NCBI GenBank assembly: GCA_018398765.1
Contig: JAHBMJ010005199.1
Location: 31,834 to 72,123, forward strand
Length of the DNA: 40,290 nt
Reading direction: 5' to 3'
From: Chromera velia
Lineage: Eukaryota > Sar > Chromeraceae
Below are positions 1 to 10,776 of the stretch, in pieces. The notes below the pieces were generated by a model. It saw nothing but the letters and a program-made list of their open reading frames with translations, searched no databases and was not told the origin of the DNA. Both the position numbers and the translations under genes were made by a program. The first letter of the stretch is position 1. Every line of letters starts with the position of its first letter.

Positions 1-360
<360 letters not shown>

Positions 361-917
361 AAATACATTGAAACAAAGAGACAGACAGACTATGTCAATT
401 GTCTTTTTCTTCCGCTTTCTTTTCCTTTCTGAGTCCTTCTGACAGATAGCTAGACAGACACGCACACATCTACGCACCACCCACAGACAGGTACGCACAC
501 ACACAAAGACACATACACGCACACATATGCAGACACGCTTACATATGCATAAACATACATACGCACACAGACTTACATACATACGCACACAGACTTAGTG
601 TTTCACACACATTTGCAAACATCCGATGTATTAAGGCAGACTGTGACAGCCGCACACGCACACACACACACGCGCGCGCGCATAGATGAGTTCATTTATA
701 GCAAAAGTAATTTCAAGTGAGTCGTTACGGTTTTTGCGCCACAGAGAAATCTTTGGGTCACAGCGGCTTGGAATTTTAAGGGGGGAAAGAACTCTTGACT
801 GCATGTAGTCTCAAGCACTCGATCAAAAAAGGACGTCTGCATGATTGGCAATGCTGCAGCTAGTAGTGCTGCTATGGACGATCCAAAAAATCCAACTTCG
901 GACAGAAACCCTCATCT
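361..917. other. Non-coding, CA-rich decaying repeat then unique sequence
   Basis: Positions 440-690 are interrupted CA/CATA-rich sequence ending in a short CG run (670-680). Positions 690-917 are unique sequence downstream of the 918-1772 gene; I see no gene or RNA there. Confidence 0.6.
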
Positions 918-1772
918 CTACGATCTTACTGTTTTCAAAAATCGTTTGATCTCTTTAAGAAAGGCGTCTGCTTTTACATGACTACCGTCTACATGAATCA
1001 CATGAAAAGGAACTGACGTCATTCCCTGAATCCGGGCCAAGGGAGTGCGTGCGCGGAGAGTTTCGAGGACCTCCAAATTGTCGTCAAAAGCGACCACAGG
1101 GTCAGTAGCTGTCAAAAATGCCGGCCTGTGGAGAAGGAACAAATCTAACATCAGACCTTTGACGTGTTTTAACCCCCTTTTCTCTGCCATATGATCTCCA
1201 ATCGCTTTGGCCACAACACTCTTGACAAACAGATCTTGAGGCAATTTCACCTCTTCTGCTTTCCCTCCACACGCCTCCCTTTCCCTTCTGAATACGTCTG
1301 ACGCTTCTTGGAAAGCTGCCCCAGGTCTCTCCTTGGCATCGATCGATTCTTTCGAAATTGATGCTGCCAGTTGAGGGAGGCGGGACGCCTGCCCTTTAAT
1401 GAAATTTTCGAATTCTTCTCCAAACAAACGGCCTTTGTACAGCCCCTCCTCAAAACACATCTGCCCGAGAGCGACGGCTTCATCGATGTCTAATGAATGC
1501 CAGGCAATGTCACAAGGCGTCAAAACGCCCAGCACATCAAAACCATGATCTTCCCGCAACACCCTGAGAAGCTCCAGCCTCTCGCACACCGCAGGAGAAG
1601 CGATGGTCATGTCAGTAAACAGATAGACCTTAAGTATGCCTGTTCTCTTCAAAGCCTCCAATAGTTCTACGTTCAGTCCGCGGAGGTCCATCCCAAACAG
1701 GAGAGTTTTGTCTACGTCAAGAAGCGCCACTGGACACATTGCCTCCGATGGTCTCGAGACACGACCACCCAT
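918..1772 (-). CDS. HAD-superfamily-like hydrolase, 284 aa, intronless
   Basis: Probably a haloacid dehalogenase-fold phosphatase or phosphotransferase. The motifs appear in the right order. Motif I is LDVDKT, with Asp19 and Asp21 as candidate nucleophile and acid/base. Motif II is LFTD (Thr53). A Lys-containing helix around 184-189 could supply motif III. Motif IV is AFDDN (Asp230, Asp231). The segment 90-180 between motifs II and III would be a helical cap. There is no signal peptide or membrane segment, so it is probably cytosolic. The start at 1772 is the first Met; a second Met at codon 12 still precedes motif I. The stop is TAG, followed two codons later by TGA. No introns are seen, unlike the other host genes here. 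The substrate cannot be told from sequence. Confidence 0.75.
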   Translation of the reverse strand: MGGRVSRPSEAMCPVALLDVDKTLLFGMDLRGLNVELLEALKRTGILKVYLFTDMTIASPAVCERLELLRVLREDHGFDVLGVLTPCDIAWHSLDIDEAVALGQMCFEEGLYKGRLFGEEFENFIKGQASRLPQLAASISKESIDAKERPGAAFQEASDVFRREREACGGKAEEVKLPQDLFVKSVVAKAIGDHMAEKRGLKHVKGLMLDLFLLHRPAFLTATDPVVAFDDNLEVLETLRARTPLARIQGMTSVPFHVIHVDGSHVKADAFLKEIKRFLKTVRS

Positions 1773-2520
1773 GTTGCTCTTGACGCGTATATATATATAT
1801 GTGTGTGCAAGCAGCTGACAGGTTTCGGAAATTACTGATCAAATGATTCGTGTGCTTTGAGCTTTCAACTGTCTTGCTGGAGTTTCTCCGCAAGCAAATT
1901 CTCGAAGGAAGCGGGGAGAGCAATGCCTGTATATCGATACAGATTTTGAGATCTGTTGCAACACATATATACAACAGACAAATACAGGTTCTCTGTTAAG
2001 CCGGGCAAGCCTGATTTAAACATCAAGCTGTCATGCATGGGAAAGTCAATGTGTGTCACAGATTGTCACTCCATGCAATGATGATAGCACGAACCATTGT
2101 ATGCATGCAAGCAACACGTTGCAACAGCTAGCGAAACACTTCATCATGCAGTACTGCAACGCGTTTTTGTGCAACATGCCGCTCGATGCACGGGTTTGCA
2201 TGCGCTCCGGCAAGCGAAGTGCGCGCTCATGCATGCATATGCATGGGCGTAGACGGCCATGCATATGCCATGCATGCATGTCACTGCTTCGCGAACAGAG
2301 ATCATAAGAGATCCTCAGCGAGCTGAGCCCCTTGCATCCCCTTGCTTCATTCATTGTCGTCTATGTATGCAGTATTCTTTTTTCCGGCTGAGTCCACGGA
2401 TCGTCCAACTGAGTATCAGGAGTCAAGTGCGTGTGTGAGAGGGCACAGAAGGAGAGTCGGAAGGACAGAGACGAGCTCGTCCAAGAAAGTCTGTTGCTCC
2501 CCGATCTCCAGGCGGAAAAG
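1773..2520. promoter_or_regulatory. Shared upstream region of two divergent genes
   Basis: This 748-base gap separates divergent start codons at 1772 (-) and 2521 (+). It has a run of alternating TA at about 1788-1800 close to the minus-strand start, several GCATGCAT words (2035, 2101, 2228-2280), and a TGCATGCA-rich palindrome listed separately. No convincing gene lies inside it. Which element drives which gene cannot be told from sequence. Confidence 0.45.
2228..2280. promoter_or_regulatory. Imperfect palindrome of GCATGCAT words
   Basis: Arms at 2228-2246 and 2257-2280 are reverse complements apart from one extra base and an extra ATG unit. The 10-base loop is at 2247-2256. Each arm contains CATGCATGCAT, which holds the TGCATGCA core. 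In apicomplexans TGCATGC words are enriched upstream of genes, and TGCATGCA is bound by an ApiAP2 factor. A regulatory role here is inference. Confidence 0.5.
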
Positions 2521-3213
2521 ATGAAAAGCGTGTGTGTAGTCCCCATCCTTCTTTTTTTCTCTCAGCTGTCGATTGCAAGAAGCGATGCGAACGTCTGTGC
2601 CGACCCTCCTCTGTCGGCCTGGTTGGATATGTGGAACCGAAAAGACCTCAACGTGGTTGACGATCTTTTTCTGAACTCCCCCTCAGAAGTCACCTACTTC
2701 TCTTCCGAATCCGAGGGGCTCATAGTCGGCTTGGACCGTGTCCGGGACCACCACGCAGGGCTCGGTCTTGTGCCTGGAGGATTGAAAGAGGTTCCAACGG
2801 TTCTCAGCCTTGAGGGGTTGTACACTCAAAGTTTGACCTCCGCCTTCCCTTGTGTGAAGGTCGTGTCTGCTGTGTGGGTCTTTACCTGGAAGCATGGGGA
2901 GAAAGAGCCCATGAAAGGTCCCTGTACACTTGTATACAGGCAAGAAGAGGGGGATGAGCAGGCCTGGATCGTGCACATGAATTTTGGGAATTATGAGCGA
3001 GGACAAACGCTTCTGGACAGTTCGTCGCGTGACAACGAAGAGGGACCCGTATTCACGGCTGCAGCGAAAGTGAACCAGCGCTCTGGTGTTGAGCCGGTTT
3101 CAATTGTTTCACTGACTGAGCAGAGAGTACAGGAGACGGCAGAAGAGGAACAAGAGAAGAAGCAGCGAGAGCCAAGAGAGGTGGCAAAAGGCTTTTTCTC
3201 CCTCTTTGCATGA
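2521..3213 (+). CDS. Secreted NTF2-like/SnoaL-like domain protein, 230 aa
   Basis: The N-terminus is a signal peptide: MKSVC, a hydrophobic core, then a likely cut near IARSDA. Residues about 25-165 resemble the NTF2/SnoaL fold. They start with a helix holding an AWLDMWNRKDL-type phrase, pass a GLDRV region that would line the pocket, and end in strands around VWVFTWKHG and WIVHMNFGNYERG. The C-terminal 65 residues are charged (Glu/Lys/Arg-rich) and probably disordered. I chose the Met at 2521 rather than the in-frame Met at 2431 because it gives a clean signal peptide. The stop is TGA, with no intron. The fold is used both by enzymes (ketosteroid isomerase-like) and by binding proteins; the function is unknown. 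Confidence 0.65.
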   Translation: MKSVCVVPILLFFSQLSIARSDANVCADPPLSAWLDMWNRKDLNVVDDLFLNSPSEVTYFSSESEGLIVGLDRVRDHHAGLGLVPGGLKEVPTVLSLEGLYTQSLTSAFPCVKVVSAVWVFTWKHGEKEPMKGPCTLVYRQEEGDEQAWIVHMNFGNYERGQTLLDSSSRDNEEGPVFTAAAKVNQRSGVEPVSIVSLTEQRVQETAEEEQEKKQREPREVAKGFFSLFA

Positions 3214-3583
3214 ACAAGAAAGCATGCAAAAAGAGCACGTAACACAAGTGCGCAGCAATACAGAGACTAGACTAATGAGCGTGCAAGAAGGGTACTGGAA
3301 GACGCTTCCCCTGGTGGAGACGGAAAGAAACTCAATGCGGGGGAAGAATCGATGGAGCCTACGTTCTTGCATGGGTTACTACTCCAATATGCACACATAC
3401 ATGCAGGGACTGTGTTCTAGGAACGTCAGACGAGCCTTTTGTCTTGAAGTTTTGTGTCTGTCTCTCCGCATGTTTTTTATCTTCACCCGCTTCCTTCTCT
3501 CTTGGCCTGCTTTCATGTCAGTCCGTTTTGAAATTTCAGCCTGTCGACATCTCTGCCTCCCTCCCAGCCTCCCTGAGGCTCCC

Positions 3584-3619
<36 letters not shown>

Positions 3620-4259
3620 TCCAAACATGCCTACATTATTGATCTCTGAATCCCTCTGTCTGTCTGTAAGTCGGTCTGCCTTCCTGCCCGCCTTCCTGCC
3701 TGCATGCCTGCCTGTCTGTCAGTCAGACTGTCAACAGTCGCAATCATCCCCGTATATATACACTCTAGTATATACACTGCCACTGGCACAGAGAAACAAA
3801 AAAAAAACGAACCAACTCAATCTATAACTAGACCTAGCTTTAGCTTAAAATTTTAGTTGACCAAAGTACCACCCTAGCTACGATTATCGATTGTCAAAAA
3901 TTCGACTATAGAAATTCGACCTAGAATTCGACTCATACAGAATTTTCAAGCTAAATCAGAAGCTACGCTCTGCACTCCATAAATAAAAAAAAAAGAAAAA
4001 AAGAAAGTTTCCAATCTTTTATTTCCTTTTTATTTATCAACTGAAAAATACGTATATGGTTTTTAATGCAACACCCCGTGCAATTGTGTGTGTTACTGTA
4101 ACACTTTTGTAACACTTGAACAACACTGTTATAACATGCAGTTGTTTGCCTATTGAATGCCATGATAAATTAAAAAAAAATCCATAAAAAAAAACACTTT
4201 TTCTCGATCATCTTTTATTTTTTTTAATATAGTGCAGAGCCTAGATTAGAAGTTCATAA
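3214..4259. other. Gene-free low-complexity and AT-rich stretch
   Basis: Contains a CT-rich tract, a poly-C run (listed separately), a CTGC/CTGT-rich segment (3655-3730), then AT-rich DNA from about 3790. Three near-copies of an AATTCGAC word lie at 3898-3932. Positions 4075-4150 carry AACACTT and CAACA words like those at 4400-4475 inside the left inverted repeat. No gene is supported. Confidence 0.5.
3585..3617. repeat. 33-base poly-C homopolymer
   Basis: An uninterrupted run of 33 C. Together with the poly-G run at 34449-34483 it marks places where assembly length is unreliable. Confidence 0.95.
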
Positions 4260-4667
4260 TGCAATGATGTATGTACTAATAACTACAGTTACTGTACTAT
4301 ACTACTAGGCGCCGGCTAGAGAAAAAAAAAAAGAAAAAAAATAAGCGATTTGAGGAGATCTTTTTTTTTTTTTTCTTTTTTTTTACTTTTCAATTAACCC
4401 TGAACAACACTTAGCAACAGTTGTACAACATACAAACAACACTTGTACAACACTTGAACAACAGTTGTTTGACTGATACAGAAAAAAAAAAGATGTATGC
4501 CGGGGGTGAGTGGGGTGCTTTTTGCCCCCCTTTGTATATAGGAGACCGGCGCTTTTCCGCAAAAAACTCGTTCTCATAATTGGTAAGGAGTTAAAAGCTC
4601 AAATTTTATGTAAGAAGATGTTGTAATGATAGAAAAAGAATTATGGAACAGATTTTTTATATTATGA
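4260..4667 (+). repeat. Left arm of a long inverted repeat
   Basis: This stretch is the reverse complement of 10888-11170, with interruptions. Shared landmarks, in order: TTATTAGTAC, GGCGCCGGCTAGAG, a poly-A/poly-T patch, GCCGGGGG(T/C)GAGTGGGGT, CTTTTTGCCCCC, TTTCCGCAAAAAACTCGTT, GTAAGGAGTTA(A/G)AAGCT, TAAGAAGATGTTG and TAGAAAAAGAA(T/C)TATG. The left arm has about 100 extra bases (4385-4490) made of CAACACTTG/ACAACAGTTGT words, which could be subterminal protein-binding repeats. Boundaries are approximate. Confidence 0.85.
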
Positions 4668-4808
4668 GTAACAAAGATCGCAAACGGCTCTGCATGCTTC
4701 ATACGGATCTCTTGTGTCAAATCTCCCTGAAACGAGGGAGTTCTCACCAGAAAACAACAGCCGTCTCCGCCGAGTGTATCTTTCCCTCCTTGTTGCTGAA
4801 ATGCCATC
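4668..4808 (+). other. LINE 5' leader
   Basis: Unique sequence between the end of the left inverted-repeat homology and the first ORF1 ATG. A short ATG reading frame at 4801 stops at once, overlapping the ORF1 start (ATGATG at 4809). No promoter could be identified. Confidence 0.4.
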
Positions 4809-5795
4809 ATGATGTCCTATGGAATATCGGCTGGCCCTCTTAGTGGCTCCAATCTCCCTTCTGGCAACGGGGGGGCCACCCTTCCTGAAATAAAAGCACT
4901 GTTCGACCAACAGACAGCTTCTCAGAGGGAGTACTTCGACGGCAGATTTGACATCATTGCAAAAAAGATTGACAACCTTAACAACCGGATTGGTCAGAAT
5001 GAGAGAAGGGTTGAGAAATGTGAGAAGTCAATCGAGAAGATCGAATCAACCGTGCTGAGTCTTCAGCCCTCTGATGAGGAGAAAGACCCCGTCCCTCGCT
5101 CACGTATGGTGCTAGGCCTCTCTCTCAATGAGGCAAGGAAGTGGCAGCAATTCCAATCCTTCTTCAGAGACTTGCTCATCTTTTCTTTCTCCCTCAATAG
5201 CCAAGTATACCAGACAGATGAAGTGATCTCCCATTTTTCTCAGCTGTATGAGGCTGCGAAATCTATCTTCTGCAGTAAGAACTACAAGTGGGTCTCCAAA
5301 CTCACTGTCGAATTCAAACATAAAAAAGATATGGAAGAGTTTGACGGTCTGTTCAAGGCCTGCGCCCCCGACTGCTCCGTACAGTATAACGTCCTCTCCC
5401 TTGCTCCCACCGGATCTGTGAAGTGTGTGCTCAGGAAGACAGAGGAAGAAGAGAAAGCCGGCAGTCTAAGAATTTTCTGGGCACAAAGCACACTTGGCGA
5501 TGCCGGGGCATCCGCTAAGGACAAAGAGAGGGCTCAGGCCCTTCTGCTGAAGGAAGGGGTGAGTGAGTCCGCTCAACCGATTTCTAGGGTACCTGCACCG
5601 CCACCGCAACAGCACCTATTCCCCCCTATGCCGTCCCAACAAAATTCGGCCGCCGATTTTCACATGATGGGCACGCCACTGGCAGCCGCGGTCGCGCAGC
5701 AGAATGCGGTGGCAGCCGCGGTGCCGCAAACCTCGAGCGCTGCTGTGTTAAACTTTGCAATGTACGCCCATTGCAGGCAACAGCAACAACAGTAA
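4809..5795 (+). pseudogene. LINE ORF1-like protein (coiled coil plus nucleic-acid-binding region), 328 aa
   Basis: Non-LTR ORF1 proteins form RNA-binding trimers through a coiled coil. Here residues about 40-85 form a charged heptad-like helix ([13 protein letters not shown], then Lys/Glu repeats). A compact mixed region follows at 100-215 that could hold an RRM-like fold. After it comes an Ala/Pro/Gln-rich tail ending in a Gln run. The reading frame stops at TAA (5793) directly after CAG CAA CAA CAG. The same frame continues open to 6563 and beyond, so the TAA may be a mutated CAA and this frame may once have been the front of a longer polyprotein. I judge it a pseudogene because the downstream RT is broken. 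Confidence 0.6.
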
Positions 5796-6599
5796 GCAAG
5801 ACAGCTCCCGCAGCCGTTTCATGAGGGTGGTATGGTTTTCATGCAAGACCCCGGTGCAAGACTTAGTGAGATCCGAGTTAGAAAACGGAGACGGGGGTGC
5901 AGCCCCCGGCTTCAGTCATTAGTTTCGGATGGAGACGGGAAAAGTTGGGGGGAAGGGCGTATGGTTGAGAGTCCCCCTTCCCCCTCCGAACCCACTGGAC
6001 TCCCATGGCTAAAAAGGAAATTGTTAGGTCTCCTGGAAGAGAGGGAGGCTCTCAGAAAGGAGATGTGTAATTTGCGTGCCTGGTTGTCTTCTGTCTCTGT
6101 CAATGAGTTGTATTCTCCCCCGGGCACCGCACCTTGTGATGTCTTTCTTGATTCATTGAAATGGTGTGACATGAAATTCAATCTACGTAGAAAAGGGCAC
6201 TCGGCCCTTGTCTCTCCCCCTCCCTCTGTCTTTTATGGCAATCGTTTTGATGTTCTGTCGGAGTGCGCAACGGACGAAGGATCTGTGAGCGGCGGCGAGC
6301 TTGATGCCCTTGCAGGCAAGTCAGACTGTTCTTCTCCTCTATTTAATTCTTCTCCATCCCTTCATACCCCTGATGTTGATTCTCTTTCATGTTCGCCTTC
6401 CTTTTGCAGTCAGACACCTTCTCCTTCTGGTGAGGGCTTGTCTGTTCTGTCTTTTGTATCTGATGTGTTTTTTGTTTCGAAGGAGATGTCGGTTAGGAAG
6501 CATCGCAGGGGGAAAGGGAAAAAGCGCGGGGGAGGCAACCGTAAGCATGGCACATCACAGTAGCCGGGTGAAGCGGGGGAGCCTGCCAGCCCAGAGCCG
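5796..6599 (+). pseudogene. LINE linker region, basic and Ser-rich, between ORF1 and the chromodomain
   Basis: Same frame as ORF1 and the endonuclease. It is open from 5796 to a single TAG at 6561, then continues into the chromodomain. It contains a basic patch (RVRKRRRG near 5870), a predicted helix (LLEEREALRKEM near 6035), Ser/Pro-rich low complexity (6320-6450) and a second basic patch (KHRRGKGKKRGGGNRKH, 6498-6549). An independent start could be the ATG at 5832. I recognise no catalytic domain; nucleic-acid binding by the basic patches is plausible. Confidence 0.5.
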
Positions 6600-6764
6600 G
6601 AGTGGGAGATCATGCGGGTGCTTCATACTCGCACGAACGGGGATTCCGAAGGGGGGGAAAGGGAATACCTGGTTGACTGGGGCGGGAATTTCTCTCACAC
6701 GTGGGAGCCGGCAGCAAACTTGAATCACTGCGAAGAGCTGCGAAGAGAGTTTTGGAAAGAGTGG
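6600..6764 (+). pseudogene. Chromodomain fused in front of the LINE endonuclease
   Basis: The translated segment follows the chromodomain pattern closely. EWEIMRVL corresponds to the first strand, YLVDWGG to the conserved YLVKWKG core, and HTWEPAANL to TWEP.NL; an acidic/basic C-terminal helix ending in FWKEW follows. The aromatic residues that would cage methyl-lysine are Trp at 6603, Trp in VDW, and Trp in TWEP. The first strand starts upstream of the first ATG after the TAG (6612). The native protein therefore either began earlier or was read through from the preceding frame. In other retroelements (Ty3/gypsy chromoviruses) such domains direct integration to marked histones. Confidence 0.75.
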
Positions 6765-8279
6765 CGGAAAGAGAAAGAGAAAGAGATGGCAGCCACGGCC
6801 AGAGTGAGGGATGCCTCGGTCCGTTTTTTGTTGTTGAATGTGAATGGGATGAGAAGTAAAGAAGACAACGGTTCCCTTTCCCATTGGCTGGCCGAGAAAG
6901 ATCCTGACCTAGCCATCTTCACAGAAGTAATGGACGTAATGAGGGACATCTCTTGTAGGGGGTGGAAAGGCAAAAACTTCAGCCACCGTGAGTGGTACCG
7001 GCAGCGACTAGGTATGCGCAGAGCAGCCTATGATAGGGACGGCAGGAGTGGGGGTGTTTGTGTGCTTGTAAAAGAGGAATGGTGGAGCGAGCTGAAACCC
7101 GAAATCTCCCTTGTGGGCCCGAGTCTAGTTGAAGTGAAGATTACTGTAGGTGGGCGCACGGTGCATGTATTTGGTCTTTACCTTCCCGGGTCCTGGTCCG
7201 ATCACAGGGACAGTAGGGTCCCTGACCTCTTGAAGGATGTATTTGGGGGGGTCCTTCTTGAGGCAGACAGGGTGGTGATGGGGGATTTCAATGTGCACTT
7301 AGGCAGCCTTGTTCCCAAAAATTTTTTATGGTCCCGTGCAGATCTCCTCCTCCCGCCAAGGGATTCTGGGGGGGTTGATGGGAGGGGGAAAAATGATGAG
7401 GGCTCGGAGGAGCCTGACAGACCCTCGTTTGTCCACACGTCTCAGTGCAGCAAAGACGTTGACCGCAGTGGGAGGGACTTTATTCAGATTTGTAGTGATA
7501 CGAATCTTGTTCCTTTGAACGGACTGACGGGAGAAGCAGGGGGAGAGTCCTTTGTTTTTCCTGGTGAGTGCACCCACTATTCTAGACAGAGCAGCATGTC
7601 TATGCCCACTTCCCTCATTGATTACGTACTTACTGACCTATCTACCATACAGAGGGTTTCTGATTGGGAGGTTGACTTTGATAGTATTGCCTCCCCTGAC
7701 TATGTGACCGTTTCCTTCTCCTTCTCCTCTCCCTCGGCCGAACCCGAATCCGAAGATGCTCTCCCACCCCACCAAAACCTCTCTGATTGTCCTCCCCTTT
7801 TCTGTTCAAACCGTACAGCCCCGGTCTCTGATGAAGAAATCGCGCCGCTTGCAGCAGCGGTGAGATCGTTTGCTGAGGATCGATGGCCTGGCTTGTGGGC
7901 CTATCATGAGCAGATCGAACCATTCGAGGAGCCGCCTGCTCCTCCGCCTCCCTCAGTGCCCCCGCATCCCCAACCAGGGCTGACTTTGGAGGGCAGTGAC
8001 GATTATGTGTGTCTGCACAGGTTAGTTGAGGAATGGTCGCGTGTGTTGGTAGGGCCGATCAAGCAGACAGGGAACAAGGGGCCTGGCCCAGAAGGTAGAC
8101 GATCAAAGAGAGAGGCATGGTTTGATTCGGAATGTAAAGCTTTACAGAAAGAGGTTAGAGAAGCAGACGAGAGATGGAAGCTAGTAAGAAATGGGAATGG
8201 AAGGGGAATAGAGTTTGATAGACTGCAGAGGCTTCTCCGGATCCGTCGTACTCTGTTCAAAAGAAAGAGAGTTGCGTGA
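6765..8279 (+). pseudogene. LINE APE-type endonuclease (EEP fold) and linker
   Basis: The endonuclease would nick target DNA to prime reverse transcription. Motifs in order: LNVNGMR (Asn), FTEVMD (catalytic Glu), VFGLYLPGS (Tyr), VMGDFNVHLG (Asp/Asn), SLIDYVLTD and SPDYVTVSF. In the last motif the family normally has Asp-His; here it is Asp-Tyr, with TAT at 7701-7703, a change from CAT or CAC. That would remove the general-base histidine. A Pro-rich linker follows (7920-7975), then a basic helical region leading toward the RT. The frame ends at TGA (8277) because of a frameshift near 8270: the continuation is one frame over. Confidence 0.85.
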
Positions 8280-10627
8280 GAGAGAGACACAAGCCCGGAG
8301 GGTACAAGAAGAGTTGTTAAAAGACCCGCTTGCTATCTGGAGGAGAAAGAAAAAAGCTGCCTCAGCTGGGGGAGCTTCCCATCCTTCTCCACGTGAGTTC
8401 TCGAATCATTGGGCGGGGGTGTTTGAAGACAAGAATGAAGAGCCTCTCCCTTCCGCCCTCCCACCTGCCCCTCCTCCTTTCCACCCTTCTATTTTGCCCT
8501 TCTCTTTCCATCAAATCTCCTCTGCTCTAAAAAAAATGAATAGAAAGAAAGCCTCCGGCCTTGAAAGAATCTCCCCCGCTCAGCTTGACCTTTGTTTTGC
8601 GCACTCGGCGTTCTCTTGTTTTTTTACTTTTTGTTTTGTTTAATTGTATGCATATCTTTGCTTGCTGGCCTCCCTCCTGGAATGTGTTGCGTATCTGCCC
8701 TATCCCTGAAGGCCCTGCCTCTCCCTCTCCCAATGAATGAAGGCCTATTCACGTTGTTAACCCTTTTGCAAAACTTTTTGGTTTGCTGATGGACGGCCGT
8801 GTGCGCTCTCAAGTTGAGCTTGACGTCAGGCAGTTAAGTTTCAGACAAGGAGTGGGTATGAGGGAAGGGGTAGGCGCACTTGTCTTTGCCATTCTTTCCT
8901 CTAAAAATAAAAAGAAAGCTCTGCTGGCAGGCTCTGTTGACTTCTCCAAAGCTTTCGACACTGTACCGAGAGGTAAGCTAATTCAGAAACTGAGAAGAGA
9001 AGGTGTGTGTGAGGCAGATGTGTGTATGATATGTGAAATGTACAGGGAGGTCTGGGGAAAGGTAGACGGGGACTCTTTGCGTTTCCAGGAGGGTGCTGGG
9101 GTAAAGCAAGGTGATGCTCTCTCTCCCATGCTCTTTCTTATCTATATCAATGACCTTCCCCGTATGTGTTCAGTTAGTAAGAACGAGGGAGCCGTAGACA
9201 GAGAAGCAGAGGGAGCAGGATGGTCAGACAGCAGAATGGGGGAGGGCAGCGTCGAGGAGCCCGAGAAAGAGCCCGAACCTGTCCTCCTTGACAACTGCAT
9301 CTTAGGCAGTCTGGGGTATGCGGATGATCTCTGTTTCCTTGCTCATTCCGTCTCAGATCTGCAAAAGAAGTTCTCAGCCTTGGAAGGGTATTGCAAGGAA
9401 TAGGGATTGACTGTGAACTTAAAGAAAACGAAAATCTTGCGTCTGTCTGCTTTGGCTCTGGGGCAGTCTGCAGGTAGAGTCATGTATGGTGGGAGGGAAG
9501 TTAAATGGACATCCCACTACAAATATCTGGGGTGTGTTTTCTTTGAAGGGGGGTGCTTGAACAAGATAATTGAGTCCCGTATTGCTTCTACTTCGCGGGC
9601 TCTGGGAGGGGTAATTGGGTTGATTGCGAGCATGGGCCCGCTCAGCATTGACGTGTAGGTAACAGTCTTTAGAGCCTGCTGGACCCCCGTAGCGCTCTAC
9701 TACCTTGAATGTCTGCCAGTGTGGGATGCAGACCTGCTTGCCCTTGATGCTTTGCAGCTTCGGTTTGCCCGTTGGTGTGGTCATTTGTCTGCTCGTAGCC
9801 TCCGCCTGCCCTCTTTTTGCATCTTTGGTCTTCTTCCTTGCAAAGCCCTTCTCTGCTCCATCATAACACACACTATTCCTGCAGCCATGTTGCATGCCTG
9901 GAAGAATAACTGCTGCCAACAATTCATAAGATCTATAGACAGGCTGCTTCGTTGGGCTGATTTGATTTCTGTCCGCTCGCTGAGGGTTGAGCCCGGTCTG
10001 TCTTCCCAACGCGGGCAGAATGGTCATAGAGCACAAGGCACCGGCTCACTTTTCTTCAAGGGCAAGGTGAGATAGACAGTTGCAAAGGAATGCATGAAGG
10101 CTTCTGAGGATGATGGGCAATCTTCCTCTCACTAAGTCTTTCCCCTCCTTGCTAGACTCACCCCTCTGCAGCGTGACTTCCTGTCCTCCCGCCATATGTT
10201 TGTCTTCCTCCTGTACAGCAAGTCATCCTCCGGTGTTCTTTCCATCTCTGCCCTTCCCCGTTCTGCCCTGTCGGTTACGGGGGGCTCGATCTTTTCTTTT
10301 TTGCGCATGCTGACATATAACCCGATGGGCGGGTAAGGTGGGCTGCCTGTTGGTTGCTCTGATAGAAAGCTGTGCACCTATGAAGCCTGCTGCCAGTGTG
10401 TAGATGATTTTATTCATCGGCTCTCTGTCTGCCCCCGATGGACTGCTGAACAAGGCTTTTTGCAGTGGTTGGCATTAATTCAATCAGACCGCTTCACTCG
10501 TTGTGACTCACCCTTTGCATCCGCCTCCTTTTCTGATCTGGGGGTTCATAAATTCATCACATCGCTCTTGCACTCTCAACCCTCTCTCCTCTTTATGATT
10601 TCTCGCCATATTGTAGTAAATGATTGA
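8280..10627 (+). pseudogene. LINE reverse transcriptase and C-terminal zinc knuckle, broken
   Basis: Reads in frame +1 to about 8590 (MNRKKASG, the LINE KASG motif), then shifts to the frame used to the end. RT motifs: PPSWNVLRICPIP, a RPIHVVN block, motif A FSKAFDTV (Asp at 8939), motif B GVKQGDALSPMLF, motif C GYADD (9317-9328), and the thumb GLTVNLKKTK. Breaks in the final frame are TGA 8738, TAG 9401, TAG 9656, TAG 10073, TAA 10133 and TAA 10334. It ends at TGA 10625-10627. TAG 9401 and TGA 8738 sit where related LINEs often have an aromatic residue, commonly Trp. Near the end a C-x2-C-x5-H-x4-C arrangement (about 10390-10435) matches the Cys/His knuckle common after LINE RTs. Confidence 0.85.
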
Positions 10628-10756
10628 TTAGATTAAGCTCGAATAAGTGTCGTCCACTTAGCTTGCAGCTGGCATAATTGAACAGACCCATGCATGTATG
10701 CGCCACCCGGGAGTTCTAACTCCACCTAGGGTTTGGCATCAATCAATCATCATTTC
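10628..10756 (+). other. LINE 3' region with ATCA-type tail
   Basis: Short non-coding stretch after the polyprotein stop, ending in ATCAATCAATCATCAT (10739-10754), a microsatellite-like tail as in several LINE families. TGATTGATTAGATT at 10621 is nearly complementary to that tail, so the 3' end could fold. Confidence 0.5.
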
Positions 10757-10776
10757 TAGAAACATAGGCTGCCCGA

